Part shown: piece after piece, positions 42,350 through 54,079 of the stretch
How the letters are laid out: each line of letters opens with the position of its first letter
Numbering within the stretch: the stretch's first letter is position 1
Assembly: GCA_036365515.1 (NCBI GenBank)
Contig: CM070876.1
Span: forward strand, 92,687,800-92,751,799
Direction of reading: 5' to 3'
DNA: 64,000 nucleotides
From: Torymus aiolomorphi
Lineage: Eukaryota; Arthropoda; Insecta; Hymenoptera; Torymidae
Translations under genes and position numbers: made by a program
Notes under the pieces: model-generated
What the model saw: only the letters and a program-made list of their open reading frames with translations
The model's database searches: none
Told to the model about the DNA's origin: nothing

Positions 42350-43345
42350 CGTTTAGTCTAAGTATGGCTAAAAGTATCGTCTAAAGTATGGCTGAGCCAT
42401 GGGTGAAAGTATGGCTAAAATTATGCCAATAAGTATGGCTTGGTTTATTGCTGAAAGTATGGGTGAAAGTATGGCTTAAAGTATGGTCCAAAGTATGGAT
42501 TAATGTATGGCTCAAAGTATGGCTCAAAGTATGGCTTAGCGTATATCTGAAAGTATGGCTTAAAGTACGGCTCGAAGTATGGTAGCAAGTAATGATAAAA
42601 GTATGGCTAGAGTATGACTGAAAGTATAGCTTTATGAAAGTTTCGAAAAAGTTTTGGAAATCTTTATCAAAGTTTTCTTATCATTTGGTAAAAACCTTTA
42701 CGGAAGTTTAAGTTATTATAGTGATTTGTTGAGATATGTTTTGCAAAGCCTGACATCCGTTGAGAAAACTTTTTGTAAACGCATGTCGGCTTTGCAAAAC
42801 ATCTCTGAACAAATCACTAATTAAATTTAAACTTCCGTAAAGATTTTTAACAATCTATAACGAAACTTTTAAACATGTTTTCAAAACTTTTTTGAAACTT
42901 TCATAAAGCTATACTTTTAATTATACACTAGTCATAGTTTCATCATTACTTACTGCCATACTTTGAGCCATACTTTAAACTATACTTTCAGATATACGCT
43001 AAGCCATACTTTGAGCCATGCTTTAAGTCTTACTTTCAGATATACGCTAAGCCATACTTGGAGCCATACTTTCAGATATACGCTAAGCCATACTTCGAGC
43101 CATACTTTAAGCTATAATCTAAGCCATACTTTAAGCCATAATCTAAGCCATACTTTTAGCCATACTTTAAGCCATACTTCACCTATACTTTTAGCCATAC
43201 CTTCACGCATACTTTCAGCCATTCCTTCACCCATTCTCTATGTTATACTCTAAGCCACTTTTACCCATACTTTCAGCAATACTTTCACCCATATGTCCAG
43301 CCATACTTTAGGTCATACTTTCAGCCATACTCGGACAGTGCTCAA
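42350..43345. repeat. About 1-kb inverted repeat of degenerate 12-mers, centre near 42776
   Basis: Left arm (42350-42770) has GTATGGCT-type 12-mers, then TTTACGGAAGTTTAAGTTA and TGTTTTGCAAAGCCTGACAT. The right arm (42783-43345) has the same words inverted, running into GCCATACTTTRAGCCATACT arrays. Confidence 0.8.
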
Positions 43346-43349
43346 AATA

Positions 43350-45170
43350 AAGCTTGTTCTGTCTACTTTTAGAATTTTTTTTCGCTCATATTCGTAACAG
43401 GAATACTTGCAGAGTTACATAAAATAGAAGAGACATCATGTTTTAACAAAATAACATATTTTGAAGATAAGAATATTTTTTACTTTAAAACACGATCTTT
43501 CAATTTGGTACAAATCCGTGACCCAAAGGTTACGCACTCTTCTTGTAAGTATGATTCAAAGTATGGCAAAAAGTATGGGTTAAAGATCGGCTGAAAGTAT
43601 GGCTTAAACTATGTCTGAAAGAATGGCAAATATATACACGAATCGTTTTCTTCAGTCAACCGATTTTAGTTTTTATGTTTTTATAAAAATAAAAAATTAT
43701 TCAATATTCAGAAAGTTATAACCATGGCCGCAGTTGATCATAAATTCGTGTAAGTGGTTAAAGAAATGTATTTTTTAAATTTGATTTAACTGAAGGTTTT
43801 GGATAATTTTGAAATTTTTCTTCGGCAAGTCGCCATGAAATTAATTAAGAAACAAAATCTGATCATTAAAAATAAAATCGTTCGTGAATGAAAAAAGATC
43901 CCTGTGTTTCATCAATAACTGTTTGTACTGACGAAACTGTTCCTGAAATATCGACATTTTGTTAAAAAATGTTCGTTTACTTATATTAAATAGACTTTCT
44001 TTTAGAACAGATTAACTATTTATGTTATTCGGAATGGCTTAATTACATTACAAATATTGCTCTTACATATTTTAGACAACCTCTTGATTTAACACCGCTT
44101 TAATTTGGAAGTCGCGCATGAACCTCGTTAACTAGAAATACGATTTTTTGTTACCATTAATAGAAGTTTTCCTTTCAGTTCACATTCTGATTATCTACTT
44201 ACGTTACAGTTTATTGAAGATAAGATGCATTATTCATTATTTCATATTAATTATTTTATTACTCATTTTTTTCTATTAAAATTAAAAATTTAATGTTAAA
44301 GCGCGAGAACTTTAAGGCTGCGAAGCGACAGTGTCTCTAATTTTGCAATTTTTGTAACAAAAAATACTCTTGTGCATCATAGGGTGAAGCGTTATGCTGC
44401 TCTAGATATTTTTGCGAAGCAGATAGATTTATTGAAGCACGAGAACTCTTTACCTAAGGATACGAGGTGGTTGTGTACGCCATTTCTTGATTTCTAATCG
44501 AGGGCAAGCAATTTTTGGAGTAGGCTTGTCGCTGCATGGCTGTATGCTGTTTACGAGTCTGAAAATAAAAATTGAACGGGTGACCAAACGAAACGAACGC
44601 TTCCCGGGTTTTCATCAAGAAATTCCCTGGTGCGACACGCGAAGTGTTAGCGATATTTAAAACATAATTTAAACTAAAGAACTTTTCATGTAACGCTCTA
44701 AAATAGCAGTGCCGTCGATTTCAAATCAAAGTGCTATTGGCGCATACTTTATTGTTGTTTGGGCTATGAAAAAATATTTTATCATGCTTTAATTCTGAAT
44801 GCGTAAAATGATAGGATAATCAGATAATTTTTTAAAACGAAAAATTATTTTCATATTTTATGTTAATTTATTTATTTAGTTTAAAATACCTAAAGTATAG
44901 AAATTCAATGTAAAAAATTCAAATGTAACGAGTATAGCAAATCTTCACGCCTATTCTTTATGACCAATCTAAATCAATTTTCGAATGTTGCACAACATCG
45001 GGCCCACGTTTTTTAAGAAAAGAAATACATGACTCGCTCTGTATTTATCAACGAGAGATATCAACTATGATGCGTTCATAGTTTCGCTAGCTGTACGCGA
45101 GTCGCGAACATTTGGCCGATCAAACGAAAGCTTTCCTCGCCAGCTGTCTTGAAAATGAGTCCAGTACTGA
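43350..45170. other. No gene recognised
   Basis: AT-rich sequence with one leftover AGTATGGCAAAAAG run (43550-43625) and otherwise nothing I can name. Confidence 0.45.
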
Positions 45171-45179
45171 AATCGACTA

Positions 45180-45770
45180 GTCACAGAAATGGCTGAATTC
45201 TGTTTATAAGGTAAATCGAAGTCGACAAAAACAGATTTTGAAATTTGCAGCTCTCTCAGTTTCCCAGGGCTTCTATACGAAAACAACGTTCGTAAGTTTT
45301 ATTTGCTTATATCTTGAGTACAGCTTAGTCAACAAGAAAATGACTTGCATCAAACAAAAGAGCTTAAAATTTTGCATCGAAAACGATTTTGAACTCGATT
45401 CCGTTGAGTGCAAAGTTCCAAGATAATTAATGGAAAAGAAATAAACGCTGTGTGAGCGAAAGACACGGGAAGCATACTGCGGCGAGGGAGGAAAGTCGGC
45501 GGCATGTTCATTTCATTTCGATTAATTATCTCAGAACTTTGCACTCATCGGAATCGAGTAAAAAATCGTTTCTGATGCAAAATTTGGAGCTCTTTCGTTT
45601 GGGGCAAGCCATTTTGTTGTAAACTAAGCGGTTCTCGAGAAGTAAGCAAATAAAACTTTCAAACGCTGTTTTCGCATAGAACCCTAGGATCTAGGAATCT
45701 GCAAATTTCAAAATCGGGTTTTGCGACCTCGATTTACCTTATAACCAATATGCAGTCATTTCTATGACAA
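45180..45770. repeat. Diverged foldback related to the 2.67-kb macro-repeat
   Basis: Left part (TTATAAGGTAAATCGAAGTC, ATTTTGCATCGAAAACGAT, GAGTGCAAAGTTCCAAGATA) has its inverted counterpart at 45520-45760. The same words, less diverged, form the outer arms of the macro-repeat units at 46190-46400 and 48380-48540. Confidence 0.78.
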
Positions 45771-46725
45771 GTCCATTTCACAGCGATTTTTACTGCGGAC
45801 TAAATCGTTGCCTCGATTGCTCCGGATCCCCCTTACCTCCCGCTTCCGTTAACGTACTCCATAGCAACGGTTGTCCCCCACTCTTTGCCGCAAAATACAA
45901 TATTTATATACCATCGTAATCAGCATGAAAAACTGAGTCAAGATTACTTGGACCGAAAAATTTTCTAGCAAGTTTTCCGCGCCCTTGTAAGGTCCAGGGA
46001 AATTCCCCGTATAGCGCCGGCCCTGGCAGCGACGGCGGCGAGACCCGAGCGGCAGCCGCCGCGCCAAGAGTGGGGGCAACCGTTGCTACGGAGTTTGGTG
46101 TCGGAAGCGGGAGGTAAGGGGAAAGCGTAAGAATCAAAATACCTCTGAAATCAACTTCTTAAAGAAATGGCTACATTTTGTTACTTATAAGGTAAATCGA
46201 GGTCGAAAAACCCGATTTTGAAATTCCTAGCTTCCTAAATCCAGAGGTTCTATGCGAAAACAGCGATTGAAAGTTTCAGTCGCTTATATCTCGAGAACAA
46301 CTTAGTCTCCGACAAAATGGCTTGCGCCAAACGATACAGCGTAAAATTTTGTATCGGAGACGAGTTTTTACTTGATTTCGATGAGCGCAAAGTTCCGACA
46401 TAATTAATCCAATAGAAATTAATGCCCCCCCCCCCCCCCCCCCGGGCCACCGGTATATTTCTCTCGAAGTCTCGCTCAAAATCTCGTTCAAATACTCGCA
46501 TATTCAGCTAGACTTTGAGCCAGGCATCGAGCGTTATACAAAGTTTATGCTCAGTTTAGATAAAGTTCATTCAAAGTTTTGACAAAGTTTGCGTAAAGTT
46601 TATACAAAGTTTACATAAAGTTTATACAAAGTTTACATGAAATTTATACAAAGTTTAGATAAAGTTACGACGAAGTTTATAGATTATAGAAAGTTGAAGG
46701 TCTGCATGAAAGGTGCCGCTCGAAG

Positions 46726-46957
46726 TCTGGCTAAAAGTCTGGCTAAAAGTATGGCTAAAAGTATGGCAAAAAGTATGGCTAAAAGTATGGCTAAAAGTAT
46801 GGATAAAAGGATGGCTAAAAGTATGGCTAAAAGTATGACTAAAAGTATGGCTAAAAGTAAGGATAAAAGTATGGCTAAAAGTATGGCTAAAAGTATGGCT
46901 AAAACTATGGCTAAAAGTATGGCTAAAAGTATGGCTAAAAGTATGGCTAAAAGCCAG
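46726..46957. repeat. 12-bp minisatellite array A (TATGGCTAAAAG)
   Basis: About 19 copies, most exact. Flanked by inverted GAAAGGTGCCGCTCGA and TCGAGCGGCACCTTTC. Confidence 0.95.
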
Positions 46958-47697
46958 ACATCGAGCGGCACCTTTCATGCAGTCCTTTAACTTTCTATGA
47001 TCTATAAATTTTTGTCGAAACTTTATCTAAACTTTGTATAAATTTCATGTAAACTTTGTATAAACTTTGTGTAAAGTTTGTATAAACTTTATGTAAGCTT
47101 TATATAAATTTTACTCAATCTTTGTTAAAACTTTGAATGAACTTTATCTAAACTGACACGAGAGTTCTCACCCTCTGGGAAACGGATTTTCGCAGTCATT
47201 GGAGTCGATTTCTGGTACCTAAAAATGAAGCCTGTGTGCCTAATTCCATCTGATAGGCCCTTTTTCTTGAGATATGGGCAATATCATCACAAATACTCTA
47301 TTTCGTTAAAAAATTATGTTTCTTCTATTGCCTCTCACATTGCAAGTATATAAGATACGAAAACGAGGGAAAATTATAAAAGTAAACAGTAAAAGCTAAA
47401 ATTTAAACCCTGATTCGTTAAAAAATATCGATTTTTCAGAAAGATACAAGCAATCAAAGATATGGTACAAAAATGGTTAAAAATACGATCCACTTAATCG
47501 GTTAAAATGAAGACCAATTATTTACCATTTTCGTACGCGAACTTTGATTGCTTGTCAGAAATGGACTCTCCTTGTCAGTTTAGATAAAGTTCATTCAAAG
47601 TTTTGACAAAGTTTGCGTAAAACTTATATAAAGTTTACATAAAGTTTATACAAAGTTTACATAAAGATTATACAAAGTTTACATGAAATTTATACAA

Positions 47698-48096
47698 AGT
47701 TTCAGCCATACTTTTAGCCATACTTTTAGCCATACTTTTATCCATACTTTTAGCGATACTTTTATCCATACTTTTAGCCATACTTTTAGCCATACTTTTA
47801 TCCTCACTTTCAGACATACTTTTAGACATACTTTTACCCATACATTTAGCCATACTTTTAGCCATACTTTTAGCCATACTTTTAGTCATACTTTTAGCCA
47901 TACTATTAGCCACACTTTTAGCAATACTTTTAGCAATACTTTTAGCCATACTTTTAACCATACTTTTATTCATACTTTTAGCCATACTTTTAGACATACT
48001 TTTAGCCATACTTTTAGTCATACTTTTAGCCATACGTTTATCCATACTTTTAGCAATACTTTTAGCCATACTTTTATCCATACTTTTAGCCAGAAT
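47698..48096. repeat. 12-bp minisatellite array B (CTTTTAGCCATA)
   Basis: About 33 copies in the opposite orientation to array A. Variants such as TTATCCATA, TTAGACATA and TTAGCAATA are interspersed. Confidence 0.95.
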
Positions 48097-49390
48097 TCGA
48101 GCTCCACCTTTCATGCAGACGTTCAACTTTCTATAATCTATAAACTTCATCGAAACTATATCTAAACTTTGTATAAACTTTATGTAAACTTTGTATAAAC
48201 TTTACGCAAACTTTGTCAAAACTTTGAATGAACTTCATCTAAATTGAGCATAAATTTTGTATAACGCTCGATGCCTGCCTCAAAGTCTAGCTGAATATGC
48301 GAGTCTATTAACGAGTTTTTGAGCGAGCCTTCAAGAGAAGCATACCGGCGGGGGGCGCATTAATTTCTATTGGATTAATTATCTCGGAACTTTACGCTCA
48401 TTGAAATCAAGTAAAAACTCGTTTCCGATACAAAATTTTACACTGTATCGTTTGGCCCAAGCCATTTTGACGTAGACTAAGTCGTTCTCGAGAGATAAGC
48501 GACTGAAACTTTCAATCGCTGTTTTCGCATAGAACCCTTATGGAAACCCTGGGGTGATTCTAAAACAATACAATATTTATATACCATCGTGATCAGCATG
48601 AAAAACTGAGTCAAGATTACTTGGACCGAAAAGTTTTCTAGCAAGTTTTCCGCGCCCTTGTAATGTCCAGGGAAATTCCCCGTATAGCGCCGGCCCTGGC
48701 AGCGACGGCGACGAGACCCGAGCGGCAGCCGCCGCGCCAAGATTGGGGGCAACCGTTGCTACAGAGTGTGTTGTCGGAAGCGGGTGGTAAGGGGAAAGCG
48801 GAAGAATCAAAATACCTCTGAAATCAACATCTCAAAGAAATGGCTACATTTGGTTACTTATAAGGTAAATCGAGGTCGAAAAACCCGATTTTGAAATTCC
48901 TAGCTTCCTAAATCCAGGGGTTCTATGCGAAAACAGCGATTGAAAGTTTCAGTCGCTTATATCGCGAGAACGACTTAGTCTCCGACAAAATGGCTTGCGC
49001 TAAACGATACAGCGTAAAATTTTGTATCGGTGACGAGTATTTACTTGATTTCGATGAGCGCAAAGTTCCGAGATAATTAATCCAATAGAAATTAATGCCC
49101 CCCCCCCCCTCGTGCCGACGGTATGATTCTCTCGAAGTCTCGCTCAAAAACTCGTTCAAAGACTCGCATATTCAGCTAGACTTTGAGCCAGGCATCGAGC
49201 GTTATACAAAGTTTATGCTCAGTTTAGATAAAGTTTATTCAAAGTTTTGACAAAGTTTACGTAAAGTTTATACAAACTTTACATAAAGTTTATACAAAGT
49301 TTACATGAAATTTATACAATGTTTAGATAAAGTTACGATGAAGTTTATAGATTATAGAAAGTTGAAAGTCTGCATGAAAGGTGCCGCTCG

Positions 49391-49517
49391 AAGTCTGGCT
49401 AAAAGTCTGGCTAAAAGTATGGCTAAAAGTATGGCTAAAAGTATGGCTAAAAATATGGCTAAAAGTATGGCGAAAAGTATGGCTAAAAGTCTGGCTAAAA
49501 GTCTGGCTAAAAGCCAG
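49391..49517. repeat. 12-bp minisatellite array C
   Basis: About 10 copies of TATGGCTAAAAG in unit 2, with the same inverted flanks as array A. Confidence 0.95.
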
Positions 49518-50261
49518 ACATCGAGCGGCACCTTTCATGCAGTCCTTCAACTTTCTATGATCTATAAATTTCGTCGAAACTTTATCTAAACTTTGTATAA
49601 ATTTCATGTAAACTTTGTATAAACTTTGTGTAACGTTTGTATAAACTTTATGTAAGCTTTATATAAATTTTACTCAATCTTTGTCAAAACTTTGAATGAA
49701 CTTTATCTGAACTGACAACGAGAGTTCTCACCCTCTGGGAAACGAATTTTCGCAGTCATTGGAGTCGATTTCTGGTACCTAAAAATGAAGCCTGTGTGCC
49801 TAATTCCATCTCATAGGCCCTTTTTCTTGAGATATGGGCAATATCATCTCAAATACTCTATTTCGTTAAAAAATTATGTTTCTTCTATTGCCTCTCACAT
49901 TTCAAGTATATAAGATACGAAAACGAGCGAAAATTATAAAAGTAAACAGTAAAAGCTAAAATTTAAACCCTGATTCGTTAAAAAATATCGATTTTTCAGA
50001 AAGTTACAAGCAATCAAAGATAGGGTACAAAAATGGTTAAAAATACGATCCACTTAATCGGTTAAAATGAAGACCAATTATTTACCACTTTCGTACGCGA
50101 ACTTTGATTGCTTGTCAGAAATGGACTCTCCTTGTCAGTTTAGATAAAGTTCATTCAAAGTTTTGACAAAGTTTGCGTAAAATTTATATAAAGTTTACAT
50201 AAAGTTTATACAAAGTTTACATAAAATTTATATAAAGTTTACATGAAATTTATACAAAGTT

Positions 50262-50472
50262 TTAGCCATACTTTTAGCAATACTTTTAGCCATACTTTTA
50301 GTCATACTTTTAGCCATACTTTTATCCATACTTTTAGCCATACTTTTAGCCATACTTTTAGCCATACTTTTAGTCATACTTTTAGCCATACTTTTAGTCA
50401 TACTTTTAGCCATACTTTTATCGATACTTTTAGCAATACTTTTAGCCATACTTTTATCCATACTTTTAGCCA
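50262..50472. repeat. 12-bp minisatellite array D
   Basis: About 17 copies of CTTTTAGCCATA in unit 2, counterpart of array B. Confidence 0.95.
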
Positions 50473-50945
50473 GAATTCGAGCGCCACCCTTCATGCAGAC
50501 CTTCAACTTTCTATAATCTATAAACATCGTCGAAACTTTATCTAAACTTTGTATAAATTTCAGGTAAACTTTGTATAAACTTTATGTAAACTTTGTATAA
50601 ACTTTACGCAAACGTTGTCAAAACTTTGAATGAACTTCATCTAAACTGAGCATAAATTTTGTATAACGCTCGATGCCTGCCTCAAAGTCTAGCTGAATAT
50701 GCGAGTCTATTAACGAGTTTTTGAGCGAGCCTTCGAGAGAAGCATACCGGCGGGGAGCGCATTAATTTCTATTGGATTAATTATCTCGGAACTTTGCGCT
50801 CATCGAAATCAAGTAAAAACTCGTTTCCGATACAAAATTTTACACTGTATCGTTTGGCCCAAGCCATTTTGACGTAGACTAAGTCGTTCTCGAGAGATAA
50901 GCGACTGAAACTTTCAATCGCTGTTTTCGCATAGAACCCTTATGG

Positions 50946-51530
50946 AAAAAACATGCACAAAATCATGTAATTTTTCCTGCAGATTTATCTCCAGCGTTCT
51001 CTGCTGGATTATCTGCTGATTTCTCTGGAGACAGCCACACATACAAGTATAAAGTAAACTATAAAGATTTTCATGTATTTTGCTACATGGATTTTGCTCT
51101 TCAGATAACTCTGCATACAATTCTGCAGAATGCTCCTCATTAATTTTGAACATTTTATCTGCAGGATTTCTATATCTGTTAAAATAGACAAAAATAAAAC
51201 TAAAATTTTATATCATTAACTTGAGTTTCATAGTTATAATTATTGAAAAACATTTATAATATTCTACAGCTAAAAGAATACTACAGAAAAACTTCACGAA
51301 AAACTGTAGATATGCAAATAAATTATCATTTTCTACAGCAAAATTAATCCCATAAATAAGTGTAAGCCGTATGCGACGGTGAGATTCTTCATGTATTAGT
51401 CACATTCCGAAAACCCACGAGTCTCGTTGGAGAGATTGGACAGCAGTGATTTGTAGCTGCTTCAAGCCGGATGCACGATGGTTCCGGAATCACCGAAACA
51501 TTCGTACGCGCTCGAATTTACTAGTCAAGT
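50946..51530. other. Between macro-repeat and Gypsy; no gene
   Basis: AT-rich with recurring CTGCAG and TCTGCAGAA words (50975-51170), possibly a degraded MITE, then the eroded 3' edge of the Gypsy pol. No gene supported. Confidence 0.4.
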
Positions 51531-51909
51531 GTCGTTACAGAGACACAATGACCCAAATCATCGCAAGGCACTCTCTCTCCGTCACGCTATAACTGTGTTC
51601 CGCGGATGAGAGTGTGCGGCTCGCGAACTCCAGTACTCTTTCTTCACCATCGATTATTTGAAAGATTACTGCGCCGATACCTGTGTTGCTCGCATCTGTT
51701 TTAAGAACGAACTGTTCTTCAAAATGCGGGCGAGATAAAATTGGAGCTGATGCAACACAAGCTTTGATCTGATCTAATGCTGCTTTTTGTTCATCCGTCC
51801 AATCATATCGGCGATCCTTTTTGGTGAGTCGCGTCAGAGGCTCGGCTATGGTAGCGAAATCTTTTCAGAACTTCCTGTACCACGAAGCCATTCCTAGAAA
51901 ACGCCGAAG

Positions 51910-52661
51910 CTATTTTAGGTTGTGTGGTTCGGAGTAGCTTACTATAGGTGCGATTTTCTCGGAATCGTAGCGAAAACTGTCCCGATTAACGAGCACTCCG
52001 AGGTAACAAACTTCTGTCTGTCCATACACGTTTTTCTCTCGATTAGTCGTGAGATTAGCCTCCTTTATTCGTTTGAGAACGTGGCCAAGCCACTTTACGT
52101 GTTCATCGAACGTCTCGGTGACAATAATTATGTCATCGAGATAGGAGAAGGCATAGGGTTCCATTTCCGGACCGATAACTTTATCGATCAACCTCTGAAA
52201 TGCCGCTCCTGCCTGCGAAAGGTAATACGGCAGGCGTGTGAACTGGAATAATCCCAGTCCAGGCACCGTGAACGCCGTTAATGGGCGAGATTCTGCCTCC
52301 AGCGGAATCTGGTGATACGCGCTGCTTAAATCCAGAGTAGAAATATATTTCGCACCTTGTAGCTTGCGGAAGATCGCATCCATATTAGCGGATATGCGTC
52401 AAGTCTGGACTCAGCGTTCACCTTCCGGAAGACGATGCAGAAGCGATACTTATCGAGCGCTTTCCGCACCATGACTACCGGACTAGACCAAGCTCTGGTC
52501 GAGGGTTCAATTATATCCGCCTCCAGCATCTCACGTACTTGAGAGTGCATAATCTCCTCTAATTTCTTGGAGACGGGAAAATATTTCTGTTTGATCGGCC
52601 ACGCAGAACCAACAGAAATTTCATGTTCGGCCCGTGTAGTGCGGCCGAGAGGTTCCTCCAT
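51910..52661 (-). pseudogene. Gypsy reverse transcriptase
   Basis: Minus-strand frames 52661-52326 (PVSKKLEEIMHSQVREML, IIEPSTRAWSSPVVMVRK) and 52383-51910 (YISTLDLSSAYHQIPL with the first catalytic Asp, GLGLFQFTRLPYYLSQAGAA where the family has PFGL, and the catalytic box YLDDIIIVT). One frame change near 52380. Downstream on the same strand, 51700-51560 carries the RNase H start (DASNTGIGAVIF, then ERVLEFASR). Confidence 0.86.
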
Positions 52662-53312
52662 CTTGGCGAGCAGCTGGACGAGGAGTTCTTCGAGTTGCTT
52701 TTACTGCACCTCCGTCATCTCCTCGAGACCGATCGGTGCTAACTGTAGAGTTTCTCCAAGCGTAACGCTGGATACTTCCAACTCTACAGTTTTCCCCGAC
52801 GCGCTCACGGTCAGCTGATTTTTCACGACAAGTCCAGATGAAATCAGCGCCGAGGTAGCATTCTAAGGCTTCGTCCACAAGAACTGCGACACGAATCTCC
52901 TTTTCCACCCCTTCTACCTCTAAGGGAAGTATTATGTACCCCGCAATCGCCACCGTGTGACCACCAGGGACTTTTGCTTTTCTTCCGTGGCTTCGTAAAT
53001 AGCGAGCCACGCGGAGGCTAATTGCAGTCCGATTGAACCTATCACGGTTCGTGCCACGCCCGTATCATATAATTCGCGTATTTGGAAGCCCTCGATGTTA
53101 ACCAGGAGCCACCGCCTGGCTTCCTCATCGGGGTTCGCAATCGATGTGCTCTCTCCGCTAATTGCGATTATCGATGATGCTAATTCGCCGTGCGGCTCCT
53201 TCTGACCAGAGGAAGCCGTGACAGCGATTTTGGAGGGTGTCTTCTCGGGAGCAGGCGACGTATAGACTCCGTCACCATACCCGATTTCCCGTTTCCCGCA
53301 CACGTAGGGCAA
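52621..53312 (-). pseudogene. Gypsy aspartic protease region
   Basis: Minus-strand frames with the active site LYDTGVARTVIGSIG (DTG) in 53312-52932 and the downstream strand VEKEIRVAVLVDEALECYLG with GADFI in 53010-52621. One frame change near 52990. Cleaves the polyprotein in the family. Confidence 0.8.
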
Positions 53313-53608
53313 TTATACGTCCGATAACCAGGCAGACCGCAGTCGGAACAATGAATACCCTCATTGTTACCCTTCGGTTTCGCTGCGCTGGTGTCAGATT
53401 TCTTTCTCTCTTGCTACCGAGATCACGAGTCGCGCTTCGGCGAGTTGCCTGAAGACTTCCCTTTTTCTCCTTTGTCTCCATTCTTTTTCCGCTTGGGTGA
53501 GGACGATTTCGAAGCGGCATGGAGGGCTGCTTCATCTGTAGCGCTGGCTGCAATGCCAGCCTCACCTCCTACGCATGCATTTTGGACAGAGTTGCGATCC
53601 AATTTTGT

Positions 53609-54079
53609 ACGCCAACTTTGATTGCTTGTCAGAAATGGACTCTCCTTGTCAGTTTAGATAAAGTTCATTCAAAGTTTTGACAAAGTTTGCGTAAAACTTA
53701 TATAAAGTTTACATAAAGTTTATACAAAGTTTACATAAAGATTATACAAAGTTTACATGAAATTTATACAAAGTTTCAGCCATACTTTTAGCCATACTTT
53801 TAGCCATACTTTTAGCCATACTTTTATACACACTTTCAGCCATACTTTTAGACATACTTTTACCCATACATTTAGCCATACTTTTAGCCATACTTTTAGC
53901 CATACTTTTAGTCATACTTTTAGCCATACTATTAGCCATACTATTAGCCATACTTTTAGCAATACTTTTAGCCATACTTTTAGCCATACTTTTATTCATA
54001 CTTTTAGCCATACTTTTAGACATACTTTTAGCCATACTTTTAGCCATACTTTTAGCCATACGTTTATCCATACTTTTAG
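53609..54079. mobile_element. Insertion of 12-bp array sequence (array E) into Gypsy gag
   Basis: Sequence equal in order to 47525-48065 of macro-repeat unit 1 (TTTGATTGCTTGTCAGAAAT, CAAAGTTT sub-repeats, then about 25 CTTTTAGCCATA copies), shorter by some units. It is bounded by CAATTTTGT on both sides (53600-53608 and 54080-54088), which fits a 9-bp target duplication; taking it out rejoins gag-type coding sequence. Confidence 0.82.

Larger units (their letters stand above)
45895..48567. repeat. Macro-repeat unit 1 (2,673 bp), itself palindromic
   Basis: Matches 48568-50945 in order. Inside it the left half (46240-47160) and the right half (47577-48540) are inverted versions of each other around a unique centre (47160-47575). 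Each half contains a CAAAGTTTATACAAAGTTTA sub-repeat zone, a short inverted pair (TATAGAAAGTTGAAGGTCTG and GGTGCCGCTCGA) and a 12-bp array. A run of 20 C lies at 46424-46443. Confidence 0.88.
48568..50945. repeat. Macro-repeat unit 2 (partial)
   Basis: Second tandem copy, same order of modules, ending at CATAGAACCCTTATGG where unit 1 continues. Its 12-bp arrays are shorter (49391-49517 and 50262-50472). Confidence 0.88.

Noticed and set aside
46637..48165. Long Lys-Ser-Met-Ala and His-Thr-Phe-Ser repeat frames (also at 49305-49607, 50228-50545, 53742-54137, 40807-41082, 42963-43253)
   Set aside because: They are translations of the 12-bp minisatellite on both strands; no start context, no non-repeat domain, and the same in all orientations.
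46726..54079. CRISPR-like array
   Set aside because: The 12-bp units are contiguous without spacers, and the genome is eukaryotic.
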